Program-made: the position numbers and the translations under genes
Shown here: in pieces, positions 25,101 to 38,000 of the stretch
Layout: each line of letters opens with the position of its first letter
How positions within the stretch are numbered: position 1 is the first letter of the stretch
Notes under the pieces: model-generated
Told to the model about the DNA's origin: nothing
The model's input: the letters and a program-made list of their open reading frames with translations, nothing else
The model's database searches: none
Source of the DNA: Temnothorax longispinosus
Lineage: Eukaryota > Arthropoda > Insecta > Hymenoptera > Formicidae
Reading direction: 5' to 3'
DNA length: 64,000 bases
NCBI RefSeq assembly: GCF_030848805.1
Contig: NC_092358.1
Span: forward strand, 22,717,832 to 22,781,831

Positions 25101-25970
25101 TAATTGTTTACATGTATCTATTTTATTGTATAGACATTTTGATATTTTTAAAGATGCATAAAATTGAAGTCCGCACATAAGTTAAAATTTGTTTTAGATT
25201 ATGAACGCGGATTATAAACGGACCATCAGATATTTGATAGGATAATCGTATGCGGTCAGCTCTATTTTTGGCAATAAAAACTGTAGAATTTTTCATTGTT
25301 GACGCTGATATTATCACATCATTTTTAATATTTTTATTCTTTTAAAAATATCATAATAAAATTGACGTTTATATAAAACAAAGCGTCGAATTTATTGGCT
25401 TTTTAAAAGTATTAATATTAAATGCTTAATTAAATATTCTCGTCGATGAGAACACGGATTTTTATTATTATACCGATATTTATTATTATTATACCTATTA
25501 CAGAATTTCGATATTTTGATTATGAGCATTCTTATATATACGTACTGACATTTTTCTCGATGACCGCACCTGACATATACGAAAAATAGAGTGAAATATG
25601 CGTATAGAATAAAACTTCATAAATATGTAAACACGGTTGACCTACATTCCCTGTTTAAAGAAATCCATAGAAGATAACAAAAATACTTTAACTTCTATAA
25701 AATTCGTCTTGGGTATATAATACGTTATCTTTTCAGTTAAAAAAAATTGATTACATATTGATTCAAAAATTTGTTACATAATGATTTATATTTTTCACAG
25801 AAATATGCATGGTTGAAATATGAATTAATATGTAACAAACTTTTATAATTTTTTAGTGTATATTTGTAGACTAATATGGAGCTAATTACTATTAAACAGA
25901 AGAAATAAAAAATTAGCTATTATGAATTGTTGGCAAATAATTCAGTTATAAAAATTAGAAAATTTGAACA
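22110..25970. other. GC island then AT-rich spacer
   Basis: A GC-richer island at about 22110-22640 contains dense CGCG words but no credible exon. From 22700 the sequence is AT-rich to 25970, with a weakly GC-richer patch at about 24370-24720. No repeat family, RNA gene or coding exon was recognised. Confidence 0.55.
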
Positions 25971-25973
25971 TTC

Positions 25974-26220
25974 TTAACCCTTATGTCAATACCCGGGTAC
26001 CCGGGTATCCACCTGTGCATATATGGGTAAAATTTTTAATGTTTGCATGAAAATTTCTTTATAATCGCCCGGATATATCGTTGCTATTTGAACTTTTTAC
26101 TATCGAAATATGCAATAAATTTTTTGTTTCAATACCCGGAAGTAAAAAAATTATCGTTTTGAAGTTTACTTACTTGATTCTAATACCCATAGGGTACCCG
26201 GGTACTGACATAAGGGTTAA
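25974..26220. mobile_element. 247-bp TTAA-flanked MITE, piggyBac-like ends
   Basis: Both ends read TTAACCCTTATGTCA(A/G)TACC inwards, followed by CGGGTACCC, so the terminal inverted repeats are about 28 bp and TTAA is present at each end. TTAA followed by a CCC-rich start is typical of piggyBac superfamily termini. The interior is AT-rich with no transposase, so this is a non-autonomous copy. The near-identical ends suggest it is not very old. Confidence 0.8.
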
Positions 26221-26256
26221 ATTGTTGTATTGAAGTGATAAGTAACAAAAAGTGAT

Positions 26257-26306
26257 TCTCTCTCTCTCTCTCTCTCTCTCGCTCTCTTGCTCTCTCGCTC
26301 TCTTGC
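26257..26306. repeat. (CT)n microsatellite with interruptions
   Basis: A pure CT run at 26257-26280 is followed by CT-rich sequence with GCTCTC/TTGC interruptions. It lies about 35 bp beyond the right end of the TTAA-flanked element. Confidence 0.85.
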
Positions 26307-26309
26307 TTT

Positions 26310-29300
26310 TTGTTCTGTTACATTTATATGAAGAGAAATCTATCAATATTTTCTGCCACATCGAGACATACGTACACAACGATTTACTTGGAGCATATAC
26401 GTGAAGTAGTTCCCGATCAATCGTTATCGATCACACGCGAACGGGAGTTTCGTAGTTTCGGGAAGAGGCTGACCTAGGAAAATGTTTGTTTAAAAACCAT
26501 ATTTCTCCGTTCGCCGCCAATGAAACCGCAGGTGCGGGCGCAGAATCCCATAGATTTTTCTTCTTCGTACGAACCGACTTGCCGCTCTCGCGGTTTTGCC
26601 CGATACCATATTTTATCAAACTGTCTTCCTTCCATTTTATATCAAATAATTTTTTTTGTTTCTTTTTATATTTTATCATTTAGTAACTTTATGCGTCAAT
26701 ATATAGTTTTGCAATGGATGATTCTATATTAACGATAAGCAATACATTCCAAGGAAATAATGTCAGTATGATTCATTGTATTTGTCAACAAAATATAAAA
26801 TAAAGTAGTCCAATTTTCCTCAATTATTTGATAAATGTGATTAATTTGTTTTATATCGAATTTCATATTCAATAGTTTATACAGAAAATTGTAACGTAAC
26901 CATACATCAGTACGTGATTCATTAAAGGAGACATGTATAAGTATAGGCAGATTTTATTGCAATCAATAGAAATGGACATGCGTATTGACATCTGTCAATT
27001 TTATCCGCAAGGCGCAATCTATCAATTTTATTGGTGACATGTCAGTTTAAGTTTAAGTTATTCTTCCTCTCGCGATGCACATTTACATCACATTTGAAAG
27101 CGATTTGTCGATTTCCATTCAAAATGCATTCTCTTCAGATATTTGTTTAAAGCGGTTTCATTTAATTTACAATAATTATATAAGCTTTTAACATAGAGAA
27201 ATAAATACAATTTTATAAAGCTTAGTTAAATTATCTGATACTTTTAACGCAATAAAATAAATGTAAAATAATTCATAATATAAAAGTATAGTGTAAATTG
27301 AGGTAAATATAAATTATAAATAAACAAAAATAACAAATGTAAAGTAGAATGAAAATGAAGAGTAATCCAAAGAGAAAAGAAAAATAAAAAAAAAGTAAAG
27401 TAACAAAGTGGCAAAATGTAAAACGAAAATGGGTTATAAAGCGGCAGTGTAATCTGGCTGGTGGGTGCATGGTGCTTGGAATGGGAAAAAGAGCAATGCG
27501 TAAAAACTAGATAAAAGGTGATTCGCCCTTCGCTGTCCTTTTTCGCCTTTCTCCCGTTTCCTTCAAGTTTTCTGCAAGTGGTGGTTAGATCGCGTTTGTA
27601 TCAATCAAGAGACGTGAAAAATGATTTCGGGGAGTGCTGGCGCACGCGACGTTTTAAATGGTGATTCATAGGACATCACGCGGGGACGGTAAAAAGGGGC
27701 TGAGAGGGGAGGAGGGAAGTTGGAAGGGTAGAGGGATAAGAAGGGGAATACGCGTAAAAGCAGTCGATACGCCGATCCGACGTATATTAATCGGATTTGC
27801 GTCGTCGCGTATTTTCATGCGCGCTCGCCGCGCTCACCATTTTTCATTCGGCTGCTGAGCTGATGAAAATGTTGTTCGCTTTTCTCCCATTTTCCGGTGG
27901 TGATAACGACTCGGCGTGCCACCGGATGGAATATTACCACCGCGTGTGGTATAGAAAAAAAAAACCAGACCTTTAACCCGTTAATGGCCCAACGTACCAT
28001 TTTTAGAACAAGGATTTTGCGAGTATAAAGTGATTTTAATGATAAATAATTTTGTTCTTAAAACCTTTCGAAATTTAATTATCAAAAATGTATTAAATCT
28101 CAAGAGACATTTTTAAAATATAGATCACGCACGTGTCATTATTATTTCGTTCGCTGCTGCGTATTTACCTTGAGGAATTCATAAGAAAGGTGACTTGCTA
28201 GATCTTGGAAATCTTGTATTTTCTGTTGCCGACTGCATTCTTGAGTGGATTCTAGCATATCTTCTCGAGTTACTGGGTAAATCTTGTCTCGAATCTTTCG
28301 AGTTCTTCTTATACCTACCTTTTTGAATTAGACTTTCGATCACCCTCTACGTTTTTAACAATTCTGTTACCTGCGAACTTGTTACCTGAGACTCCATCTA
28401 TTTATGTGGCATGCGTTAAAGCTGCTTCGCACAATGGATGAAAAGAAGAATTTTCTCCAGGAAAACTCGACAGACAGTCAAATACGGGTCTACAAAATTA
28501 TTTTTGTGTAAAATTTTATCCTTCTCTTTATTATAATAAATCTTCTCAGGTATAGTTTCAAGAACAATCATTCGATATATATAAAAAAATTTTTACTATT
28601 TTTAGAATAGTATTTTTACGAAAATTTAATAAATAATTAATAAATAATTTATATGACAGCATAATAAATAAATAATTAACGAATATCCTATGCGAAATGT
28701 TCTAAATGACAAGAATTTTAAAATTATGTTTCTTATTATAGAAGTAATATCATCACATAGAAATAATGAAATCACATTGGGATTCTTTCCACTAGAAAAT
28801 AAAGACAATTTCCATTTAAATTTTACAAATTGAGATGGCAGATTTTCTATTTTTCATATCTTTTTAATGTTGAAATATTAGCATTGAAATATTAGCAGTA
28901 CGTAGAGGGTAATTTCGTCGTGAGATTAAATTCAGTTTCGTGAGTGAAGTTTCGAGTCAAGACGAGGAAAAATTCCCCCGATAGGAAACGTATTTCGCGG
29001 CATGACAAGAACAGTTTCGGGCTAGGCAAATATCCGGCCAGCTTACGACAGGAATCTCCCGACGGGAGTATACCCGACCCCCCGCCAGAAACTTTATGGC
29101 AGAAATGTGGAAACGCACAGAACTTTGAACTCGTGCGAGCTGATTCGCCTAATACGATGTATCTTATAGCTACATATGTGCAGGGGAAAAATTTTTAGAT
29201 AGTTGTTCTCATTTCAATTTCATTTACATAGTACTTGTGTTCTCATTTTAATTTTACTATAAAGATGCTTTTGAATTACTATAAATAATTCAGTAAAATT

Positions 29301-29750
29301 AAATTCTCGTGTAAGAAATTCTTTGGTTGAATAAAAATTTATCGAGAAACATAAATAATAATAAAGAAACATGATTACAAGAATAAAATCAATTATATTA
29401 CGTTTTGCAGAGAGTATTTGAGTTATTAAATTAGTTATTGAGTAGCTAAAATGTTATTTTTTCAGGAATTAAAAAGTATAAAATACTAAATAAAATTAAA
29501 ATCTTGATTTTTTTAATTATAATAAAACTTTCATTTGTTTTTAATTACTTACGAAGTTTTGAAGCTGTCCTACTGTAATTCTAACGTTATTTTTATTCTT
29601 TTATTATTATATATGTTTCTTATATTGATTTATTTTGTTATTATTTATGTTCTTATTTATATTCTCATATTATATTTTAAAAATTATTATATATTCTGTA
29701 TAATAATTTTATATATAATATAATTTTAATTTTATTAATAATTATTTTTT
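26310..29750. other. AT-rich spacer with GC islands, no gene recognised
   Basis: GC-richer islands lie at about 26420-26600, 27500-27970 and 28920-29165. The second has a G-rich purine stretch (27680-27750). TTAACCCGTTAATGGCCCAA at 27975 resembles a single transposon end, but no partner end was found nearby. The rest is very AT-rich and no exon was recognised. Confidence 0.5.
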
Positions 29751-29758
29751 TTATAAAA

Positions 29759-29798
29759 TTTCTCCTTTTTCTCTTTCTTTTTTCTTTTTTTTTGTTTT

Positions 29799-29840
<42 letters not shown>

Positions 29841-29906
29841 TCCCTCCCTCCCTCCCTCCCTCCCTCCCTCCCCCCTTCTTTCTCTCTCCCTCTCTCTTTT
29901 TCTCTG
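29759..29906. repeat. ~150-bp polypyrimidine tract with (TC)n and (CCCT)n
   Basis: One strand is almost purely pyrimidine. It is T-rich to 29799, then (TC)n at 29801-29837, then (CCCT)n at about 29836-29872, then mixed CT to 29906. Such mirror-like homopurine/homopyrimidine DNA can form triplex (H-DNA). The open frame across it encodes only Glu/Arg/Lys repeats and is not a gene. Confidence 0.9.
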
Positions 29907-29909
29907 AAT

Positions 29910-31780
29910 AACATTATTTGACTTTATTCGCGAATACACAGCAAACAAATGAAGACGATATGTTATGCATGTTTGCCGTGGAAACGTGACTTCCGCACAG
30001 CGAAGTTTTGTGAGAAAAAACGACAATGTTTTTCTGTGCACCAATGTCTATCTACATGCACGTATCAACTTTCTATATAGTTCTCAAATACAACTAACTT
30101 ATAGGGAGGAGAGGGAGGAAGCTACTCTCGAGTACTCTAGAAAGAGAGAAGAGAGGTAGGATGGGAGAAGGAGATAGAAGTTCATTTGCATCGAAATCGC
30201 GAATTATGAATCGCAAGGAAATTTTAATTAACTTTGAAGTCGAAAACGAGATACCTTCGGCGCGCTATAACCGAGGGAATTTATCGGCGCGTGCGATTCG
30301 ATACGACGCGCGCGACGCCTGTAATGGGAATAATCGATTTACTTCGTCATGCGATGAAGCGAATTATGCATATCATGATTTCGCCAATTTACGAGCTGCA
30401 CGGACGTCTTTGAATGCGCTTATAGGCAAAAAACGAAAGCGTTAATCCTTTAATTATTAATTTAATTAACTGAGATAGCTTGTTCAATCGATATTAAAAG
30501 AATTCTTATATATAGGATAGAAAATTTAATAAGAATTGTAATGTAAAATATTCTAATACATGAATAAATAAAATTATAAATAAAAATAAATTAAAAATAT
30601 ATAAGAACTGAGACAATGAGATAAATTATACAATATATTTGTAAATAAATTGATCAGAGGTATAGCTTCATGATTTAAAATAAACTAGAAATATAATATA
30701 ACTATCATCATTAAAATATATTTATTAATCCTTTATTATTAATTAAGAATGATCACTAATTAATTATATAATTATCGTAACTAAATAATAACAAGCTCAT
30801 TATCGTCTCGGTATTTAACCATAATGGATATTATTTTCATCAAGACATAAAATATGATAATAATGACAATGGAACAATCTGACTTAAAAGATCGTTGAAC
30901 TCCATTTAACGAATTAAACAACATTAACTTATTACTTACATTCTTTACAAAATGAGTAATAACTGTCCAGAATACAAAGACCCGATTTTAATGAAATACG
31001 CGGTAACAGTTATGAATGCTGCAGGAAATCAAGTAACGTCATCAGTGTTCTTCGTGAAGCTTCTACTTTCTAGAAGCAAAATTCCAACCGTGCCGCCGCT
31101 AACGAGCGAACGTTAATTAAAGATACGAATTTCGTCGCTAAACTAATTGCGTTACTCTTTGATACAGCTTTCATTGTGTCCCTTGCGGCCTTCGATCCCA
31201 TAAGTTCATTATAGCGTCGTTCGTCGTGTCTCTCTGAATCGGGAGGGTATATGGGAGGGGCTTCTTATGAACCGTGCGCGGGTACGAACTTTCCACTATC
31301 ATCTCTTTTTCGGTACCCGGAAGGAATCCGCGAGTCCTTTGTCGTAGATTTAATCCCACCAACATTTACACGTTTCTATCTGTGCGGAAACCAACGAAGA
31401 CGACGACGCGCGACTATATAAGACAGTTCTATATACATAGTTGGAAATCTCTCGGAGTCAACCTCCTCATTTTCCTTTGCGCCTTTATAGTTGCTTACTT
31501 CGCCTCGCACTTCCGTTCCTTTACAGAGTTTTGATGATTATCCTCGTTTTTGTATTTTTTATCGCGAAAATTTCCTGCTTAACGAGTTTGAACAAGTCGG
31601 ATTATGGAAAACTGCGGTTAAGTCGTTATAAGGCAATAAATATAGCTGATATAACAATAAGCCAACAATAACTGATACTGATATGAAGTTAACAATTTGT
31701 TATGCTAGGAGAGTTCTCTAGGTTCTCTAGGAGAGTGATTTATACTGCTGTACAGTTATGTTTTTTATTTGTTGTTCAGG
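29910..31780. other. GC islands in AT-rich spacer, no gene recognised
   Basis: An island at 30160-30440 is open in one plus-strand frame for 94 codons, but the translation is unrecognised and no splice sites frame it. A second island at 31060-31530 contains TATATAAG (31415-31422) in a CG-rich context. No start site or frame supports a gene there. 30450-31050 is very AT-rich. Confidence 0.45.
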
Positions 31781-31785
31781 AATAA

Positions 31786-32048
31786 CACTGTTCAACAAAA
31801 AATTTCTTTCTTTCGAACACAAGAACGAAAATAATCGTTTTTTGTAGTTTTTTGGACGTTGAATACGATCTTGTTTACCAAATTGCTCTAGCTCACGTCA
31901 CAATTTAGAGAAATTTACAACTTCAATTGCAAATTTCTCACAACTGTGACATGATAAAGCAATTTAGTAAACGGGATCATATTCAACGTCCAAAAAATTA
32001 CAAAAAACGATTATTCTCGCTCTTGTGCATTTTTTTTGTTAAACAGTG
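31786..32048. mobile_element. 263-bp foldback MITE with TAA target duplication
   Basis: The arms are inverted copies over about 110-120 bp each. They begin CACTGTT(C/T)AACAAAAAA and share blocks AATAATCGTTTTTTGTA and TTTTTTGGACGTTGAATA. TAA flanks both sides (31783-31785 and 32049-32051). A three-base TWA duplication with short CAC...GTG-type ends is characteristic of PIF/Harbinger-type elements; the assignment is inference. It has no coding capacity. Confidence 0.72.
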
Positions 32049-32054
32049 TAATTA

Positions 32055-35000
32055 GTTTGATTACAATTTGCTCATACGTATGGAGGATGTCTTGATGAAG
32101 TATTTCAGTGTGTATTTCACTTATCAATTTAGTTCTTAAATATATATTTCAACGTATTAGAAAATTTTTGTTTCATTTAAAATTTAATATACTATTAGAA
32201 CTTTTAATCTTCAGAATTGATTGTAAAGATTAAAATTTTATAAGATTTTTGTGATTGAATATTGGATCCATTATATTAAGAAAGTTGTAACTAAGTCATT
32301 GAGTATCACGAATAATCTACTAAACGTTTTGCAATTATATTTATTTAAAGTTAAAAAGGTTTTTAGATTTTTTAATATATAAATATAATGTTAAAATTTA
32401 ACTCTGAAATGGCAAAATAAATACGGGTGTTAAGATTAAAAAAATAATTGGCTTACTAAATATAAATCTGAATTTCAAAATTAAATGTAATATGATAGAT
32501 AGATTGGATCTCAATTTAGAGATGTTCTTGGTTCTGAATGATTTAATTTTCTTTCCATAATGTACCTATAATTGATCCAATAATTGATAAAAATCTTATT
32601 AACTCTCTCTAAATAGTAATTCTTTCTCTCTTTTTTGTCCTTTTTATGTCTTTTTAAATTTAATTATAGCCTTAAGGAAAAGTATTAATTTTAAATTGAT
32701 CGAAGAATGTAGGAAGGGAAAGAAAAGAATATAGTATACATTTTTTGTCTTGAACCAATTAAATATTCTAAGTATTTTAATAAATTTTTCTGAACCAATC
32801 ACTTACCAGTTTACCATAATAAAATACTCGCGATCGATAATTAAATGTACCATGGTCTGTCAGAAGGATCATAATGAAATAAGCTCGCGTTTGCTCAGTC
32901 TGTGTGACACTCGAATTCGACCACGGGGTCGGCACGGGGTGGCATATGGCCACCGCCGATTCTCCTTTTGACATCTGTGTTGGCGCAACAATGGTTTCGG
33001 ACAGTGGACCACGAGTGCTCGCGGCTACTTGACTTTTGTAATACAGTTACGGCCTCTCTCCCATCTTCCTTTTCTCTCTCCTGCTGTTACCTCGTCCTTC
33101 CTTGTCTATACGAGCCAATTCAAGTTAGCTCCCATTTCGGTCGAGTGAATGTTTGATTCGAGCACCATTCAGCTCTCCTCGTTTCCATCTTGTTCACGAG
33201 AATGATCGTCGTATTAATCCAATTTGGCATTAATTAAGCAGCCCGCTTCCCGCTGATTCAATCTATATATCGCTTAGAGTGTCATTCGTTCAGAAATAAT
33301 GAAACACTTAGCTTCCCTACGATTTGTTCCCATTAATATCGAATTTATTATATACGTTATTGTATACAAAATGTTACATTTATATCAAGTTTTTTAATAA
33401 GTTTACGGAAAAAATAGTAAAATGGTTTAAGTATATTGAGAAATAGTTTTAAATAGATAAAAACAGACTACATATTTTTTGCATAATAAATTTTAAACTC
33501 TTTAACAAGATCGATTATTTATGAGATGTCCCGGGGACAATACTTTAGATATTTAGATTTTTCTTCAAATATCGCCGATTCGAACAGCTGTGGCTAGTCA
33601 CGTTAAGCAGCGGCTGTCCGAAGGAAGTTCGAAATTCGAAGTTGTCGGAAATTCCACATAGATCTGGTATTCTATCGAAGGCGATCGCGCGGGCGCGCGC
33701 TTCCGAGGTTGCAACTTGGCGTCGAAATTTCTCTCGCGCCGCCGAGAAATCGATCGCACGATTCGGCCACTTTGCCGTTAGATGTTATATCGCTAGACCT
33801 CTCCGCAAAATTACTAGCAAACTCGTAACATCGGATTACTACCGGGCGAATTCCGTCAAAACTTAACGGCCGAAATCGAATATCTAAGTCGGCGTACGCG
33901 ATTTGGTAACTTCGAGACTCTGGACTGTAAGAGACGAATACCTGGTGTTTACATTGGAAATTATTGTGCAATTGATTGTATTTGATAAGCAAAACATAAT
34001 AATATTAATATCAGTAATGAAAAAGTAGTGCAAAAAGATTGTCTTTTGTAAGAAAAAATTTTGGTTAATTTAATAGTCGTTAGTGAAATATGACACATAA
34101 ATCGTTAAAAATCATTAAAACTTGAAAAAGTGTAAATATATACTTGATTATTTTTATACAAATATTATTAATTTTATTTGAAACTTAACTTATTCTGCAA
34201 TTTCGACTTATGCGCGAGGAATTATTCCTTTCTCAATTGTATCACTTTTTCAGATCCGTTAGAATTATATTTACCTAATACGTGCAACAGAATATATATG
34301 TTCTGTATCTTATAGAATACCTATCTTCTATAAACACATATAATGTTAAAAAGAGAATTAATCTAACAACAAATTAAAATTAACATGTATATATAGGTAA
34401 GAATATTTACTCGATGTAGTTTATCGTATTTGTTAAGTGAAGTTGAAAATGTTATCTGCGTAAGTGAAAATACACATGTGCCGACAAATCCCTTTCCTCA
34501 TAATCTTGCAATCCTATTGAATGGGCCGAAAGCATCTTTTGCAACTTTGTATGTTTATGTCGTCGATTGCGCGCGAAAGATCTTCGCATATGATCCGATT
34601 TCGTTTTGGATTCAAATCGGAATTTATTTGAAGATGCGGAAGAGCTCTTCTCCGCTCGAGTTTCGGGGATTTCTGTATCACGACTAACGAGCCGCTAATA
34701 ATTTCTGCTCTGCGGATTACGCCCGTAACAGGGAAGTGTTAATATTGTACTTAATACGTTAATATTGTAGTCTGGCGAATTTGTTAAAGATTTTATTACA
34801 AAATAATGAATTTTAGTGTACTATGGATATACTAAGGTTCATAAATGTCTTAACATTTCCGGAATCTAGGATTATTAAGTATTCTCGGTCGGATGGATAG
34901 TGTTTAGATATTCGTTATGGTTTAAAACTTGGTCTAACAGTTTCGCACAAGTTGATAGGTTTCGCACAAGGTGTGTGAAAGATTAAATGCGCAAGATTAA

Positions 35001-38000
35001 AGATAAATAACATAAAATAACTAAATTAATGAATAGAAAATATAGCCTTGTATTTTTAATAGTTAATAGTCATAATAACAGTCTTAATGAATAAATCCAA
35101 ATGCAATGTGCCCAACCAAAGAAATGTCTAACAACTCTGAGATCCTGAAAGCCCAAAGGCATTAATAAATGTTAGTGTATAGTAACTGCTGAAAAAGATA
35201 ATTCCACAAAAAAGGGGAGATGCGTGATTGGGTGTCGAATAGAAAATCAATCGATGGCGATGGTTGAATCGAGACGTGTGTTATTTCACTCGAAATAATC
35301 TAAAACAGCACCTCTCTGAAGAATCGCTTTTGTCGTCCGTGGATGAAGAAGGTAGATGTGAGAATTTCAAAGAAAAGTTTGGCGTACTTGCACTGAAAGG
35401 GAAGAGCGAATTGGAAATACAAGCGAACGGGGAGGCGCAGCGTCTCGGATACTCGAGAGTACAGAGTAATGTGGGGGGGGGGGGGAAGGGGAGCGAGATT
35501 TATAAACCTGTATCATCGAGGATTAAGCTCGTTCCACATCGTGTAGACGTGCAGCGGGCTGGAAAGGAAGGCAAGGGAACGAATCGGACTTTAATGAGCG
35601 CCTTTAATCTATAAATCTGTCTCAATTTAAACACGAAGATTATACCGATATGTTGCCGAACTTTGTAATATTGACCATGAATTAATATTGTCAATTCACT
35701 AGAGAAAATAAGTCTTTTTTACATTTGTGTATAACAGTGAATTTAATTATATTTTGATAAAAAAATGAAATAAGAAATATAAAAAAAAGAATGTGAAGAT
35801 CTTCTAAAGATGACAGTATATAGCATTCAAAACGTTGACATTACAAGCTGATATTTGATCAGGGCATATGCATTATTTATAGAAGTTATAATTTATATGC
35901 ATTGCAAGAACGTCGAGCCCTTTCTGCAGAGTCAACGATTCTTCGTTCATTTTGATCACAATTTAGATCACAATGGACGCCGATTTCATCAAATTTTCAA
36001 AGGGCGGGGCAATGCGTCGCACTCGTAATCCGGAAGTGACGCCAACGTCGTCGGACAACGCTTCGTGGAAGGGTATCACTTCGAGAAGGCTACCGCGAGA
36101 ACAAATTGCAGAATGGGAGTACATAGGAGTACATAGGAGAGAGCATGCAACCTAAATTCCCGCTGAAGACCGGGACTTCCGGGTATTTGCATGCAACACA
36201 TATACGGCTATCGCAAAATTGCTGTCACATGACGAGTCACGCGGAGCCCAATCCGAAATCTCGGAGATACAATCCGCAGCAAAAGTGCTATGCAAGATAT
36301 ATTCCATAACGCACAAACTGAAAAAAAAAACATGTTTCTGAGATCAATTTTAGTCGATCAGTTTTACACAAAATGTCCCATTAAAAACATGGATCTCATT
36401 TATATAATATAACTGTTCCAAATCTTTTTTGAGTTGCACTTTCTATGTATTATTATGGAAGGACGTCATTTTCAACAATTTATATAATTTTTGTTCTTAG
36501 TATCCTTAATCTTTGATTTATTGAAATAGCTTTCTGTTTTTAATTATAAAATGTTCCAAAAATATATTTTGTTATAAATTTTAAAAACTATTTTATTTAT
36601 TTCGTTAGATAACATTTTAACAGCTTATAGCTAACAATAAGTTGAACCTGTATTTATAAGATATTTTGTATTTAAATTGGTCTTAGGAACACGCTCCTTT
36701 AGTTTATACATAAAACGTCATACATTATATACTTCTTTAATTTATCCACGTTTAAACACTCTATGTATCTTTTTAGAAATTAATTAACTAAGTTGCACTA
36801 CAAATTTAGATTTCTTGTCAGTTCTTCGAATAAAATTAGGTAATTTTAGTTGAGAAATTATTGTTAGTTATAAGATTTATATGCTTTATAGAATTTAGGT
36901 CATTTTATATTTACATACATTTTATGAATAAATTAATTTTCTTTTCTCTCTTGATCTATGAATTATAAAAGATTAATCTTTAAATAGATACACGATGGTT
37001 AATAACTCTGTAGAATATAAATAGAAGAGTGTTTAAATTAAATGAATGTATGAGAATAAAACAAAATGAAGATAAGTGAATACAAAATACCGGCTTTACT
37101 CGGAAAGTGTGAAAAATGAGAAAAAGATCTTGAACAAACGAAAAGCGTATTCAACTATTACAAGTAGCTAGACTATAAATTCTCGATCTGCTCGACACGG
37201 TGCTGCCGCGATATTTCGGTATTGTAGAACATAGATCGCGCGAATATATTAAGCAGGCCGTACACGCGAAAATCGTGTTAACCATCGCGCGATAAATTCC
37301 GGTAGCGGGCGGGCGGGCGATTGGGGGGTGTAACGGAGTGGCTGTACGATTATAAATTACCAACTCGCCGGCGATCTCTTTCTGCTAACGAATCGCGCGT
37401 AATTTGCTCCGCCCGCCTGTGTGCCAAGCGGTGTTGATACTTCTGAATAATGCAGCTTACATCGACTTGAGAGGAGGAGAAGCGCAATAGGTAGTGCTTG
37501 GACGGACTTGAATTACTGAGAGAGTTTGTCTAACCAATAAGAAATATTCGAATATGTCTACGTAGTTTCAGATTAATGTCTATCATTATTAATTATAATT
37601 CGTCTTCATTATTATATATTATATTATCTTATTTAGATATTGCATAAAATGTTATATTCTGAATGTTGGAAATCATATTTCTTCACTTAAACTGAAAAAA
37701 AATTATTACTTAACCGCTACAACTATTTTGTAGCTCCTTTTTTTTAAATTAACTATATAAGAAGTAAATGATGCACACATAAAGAGTAAAGAGAAGTTGT
37801 AAAGAGAGCTGGGAAGTCTATTTAAAGATTAAATGCAATTCCGACTGGTTTGCGAAACGGACGACGAGTACGATTTGTCATGCTTTCAGCATCGTTCCTC
37901 TTGGATATGCCTTGTACGTTTAACACGGTTAACAAGAGAATTAAGTAAGACGTTATGCGACAGCGTGAGAGCTGGGGGATATACGGGTGAACTCATTTAT

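Noticed and set aside
27975..28020. TTAACCCGTTAATGGCCCAA as a piggyBac-type end
   Set aside because: No inverted partner with TTAA found within about 1 kb, so an insertion cannot be supported.
29751..30044. 97-codon minus-strand frame rich in Arg-Glu
   Set aside because: Created by the polypyrimidine microsatellite; the frame is simply a repeat read as codons.
31415..31422. TATATAAG as a core promoter
   Set aside because: No initiator at the expected distance and no frame or splice donor downstream; AT-rich genomes contain many such words.
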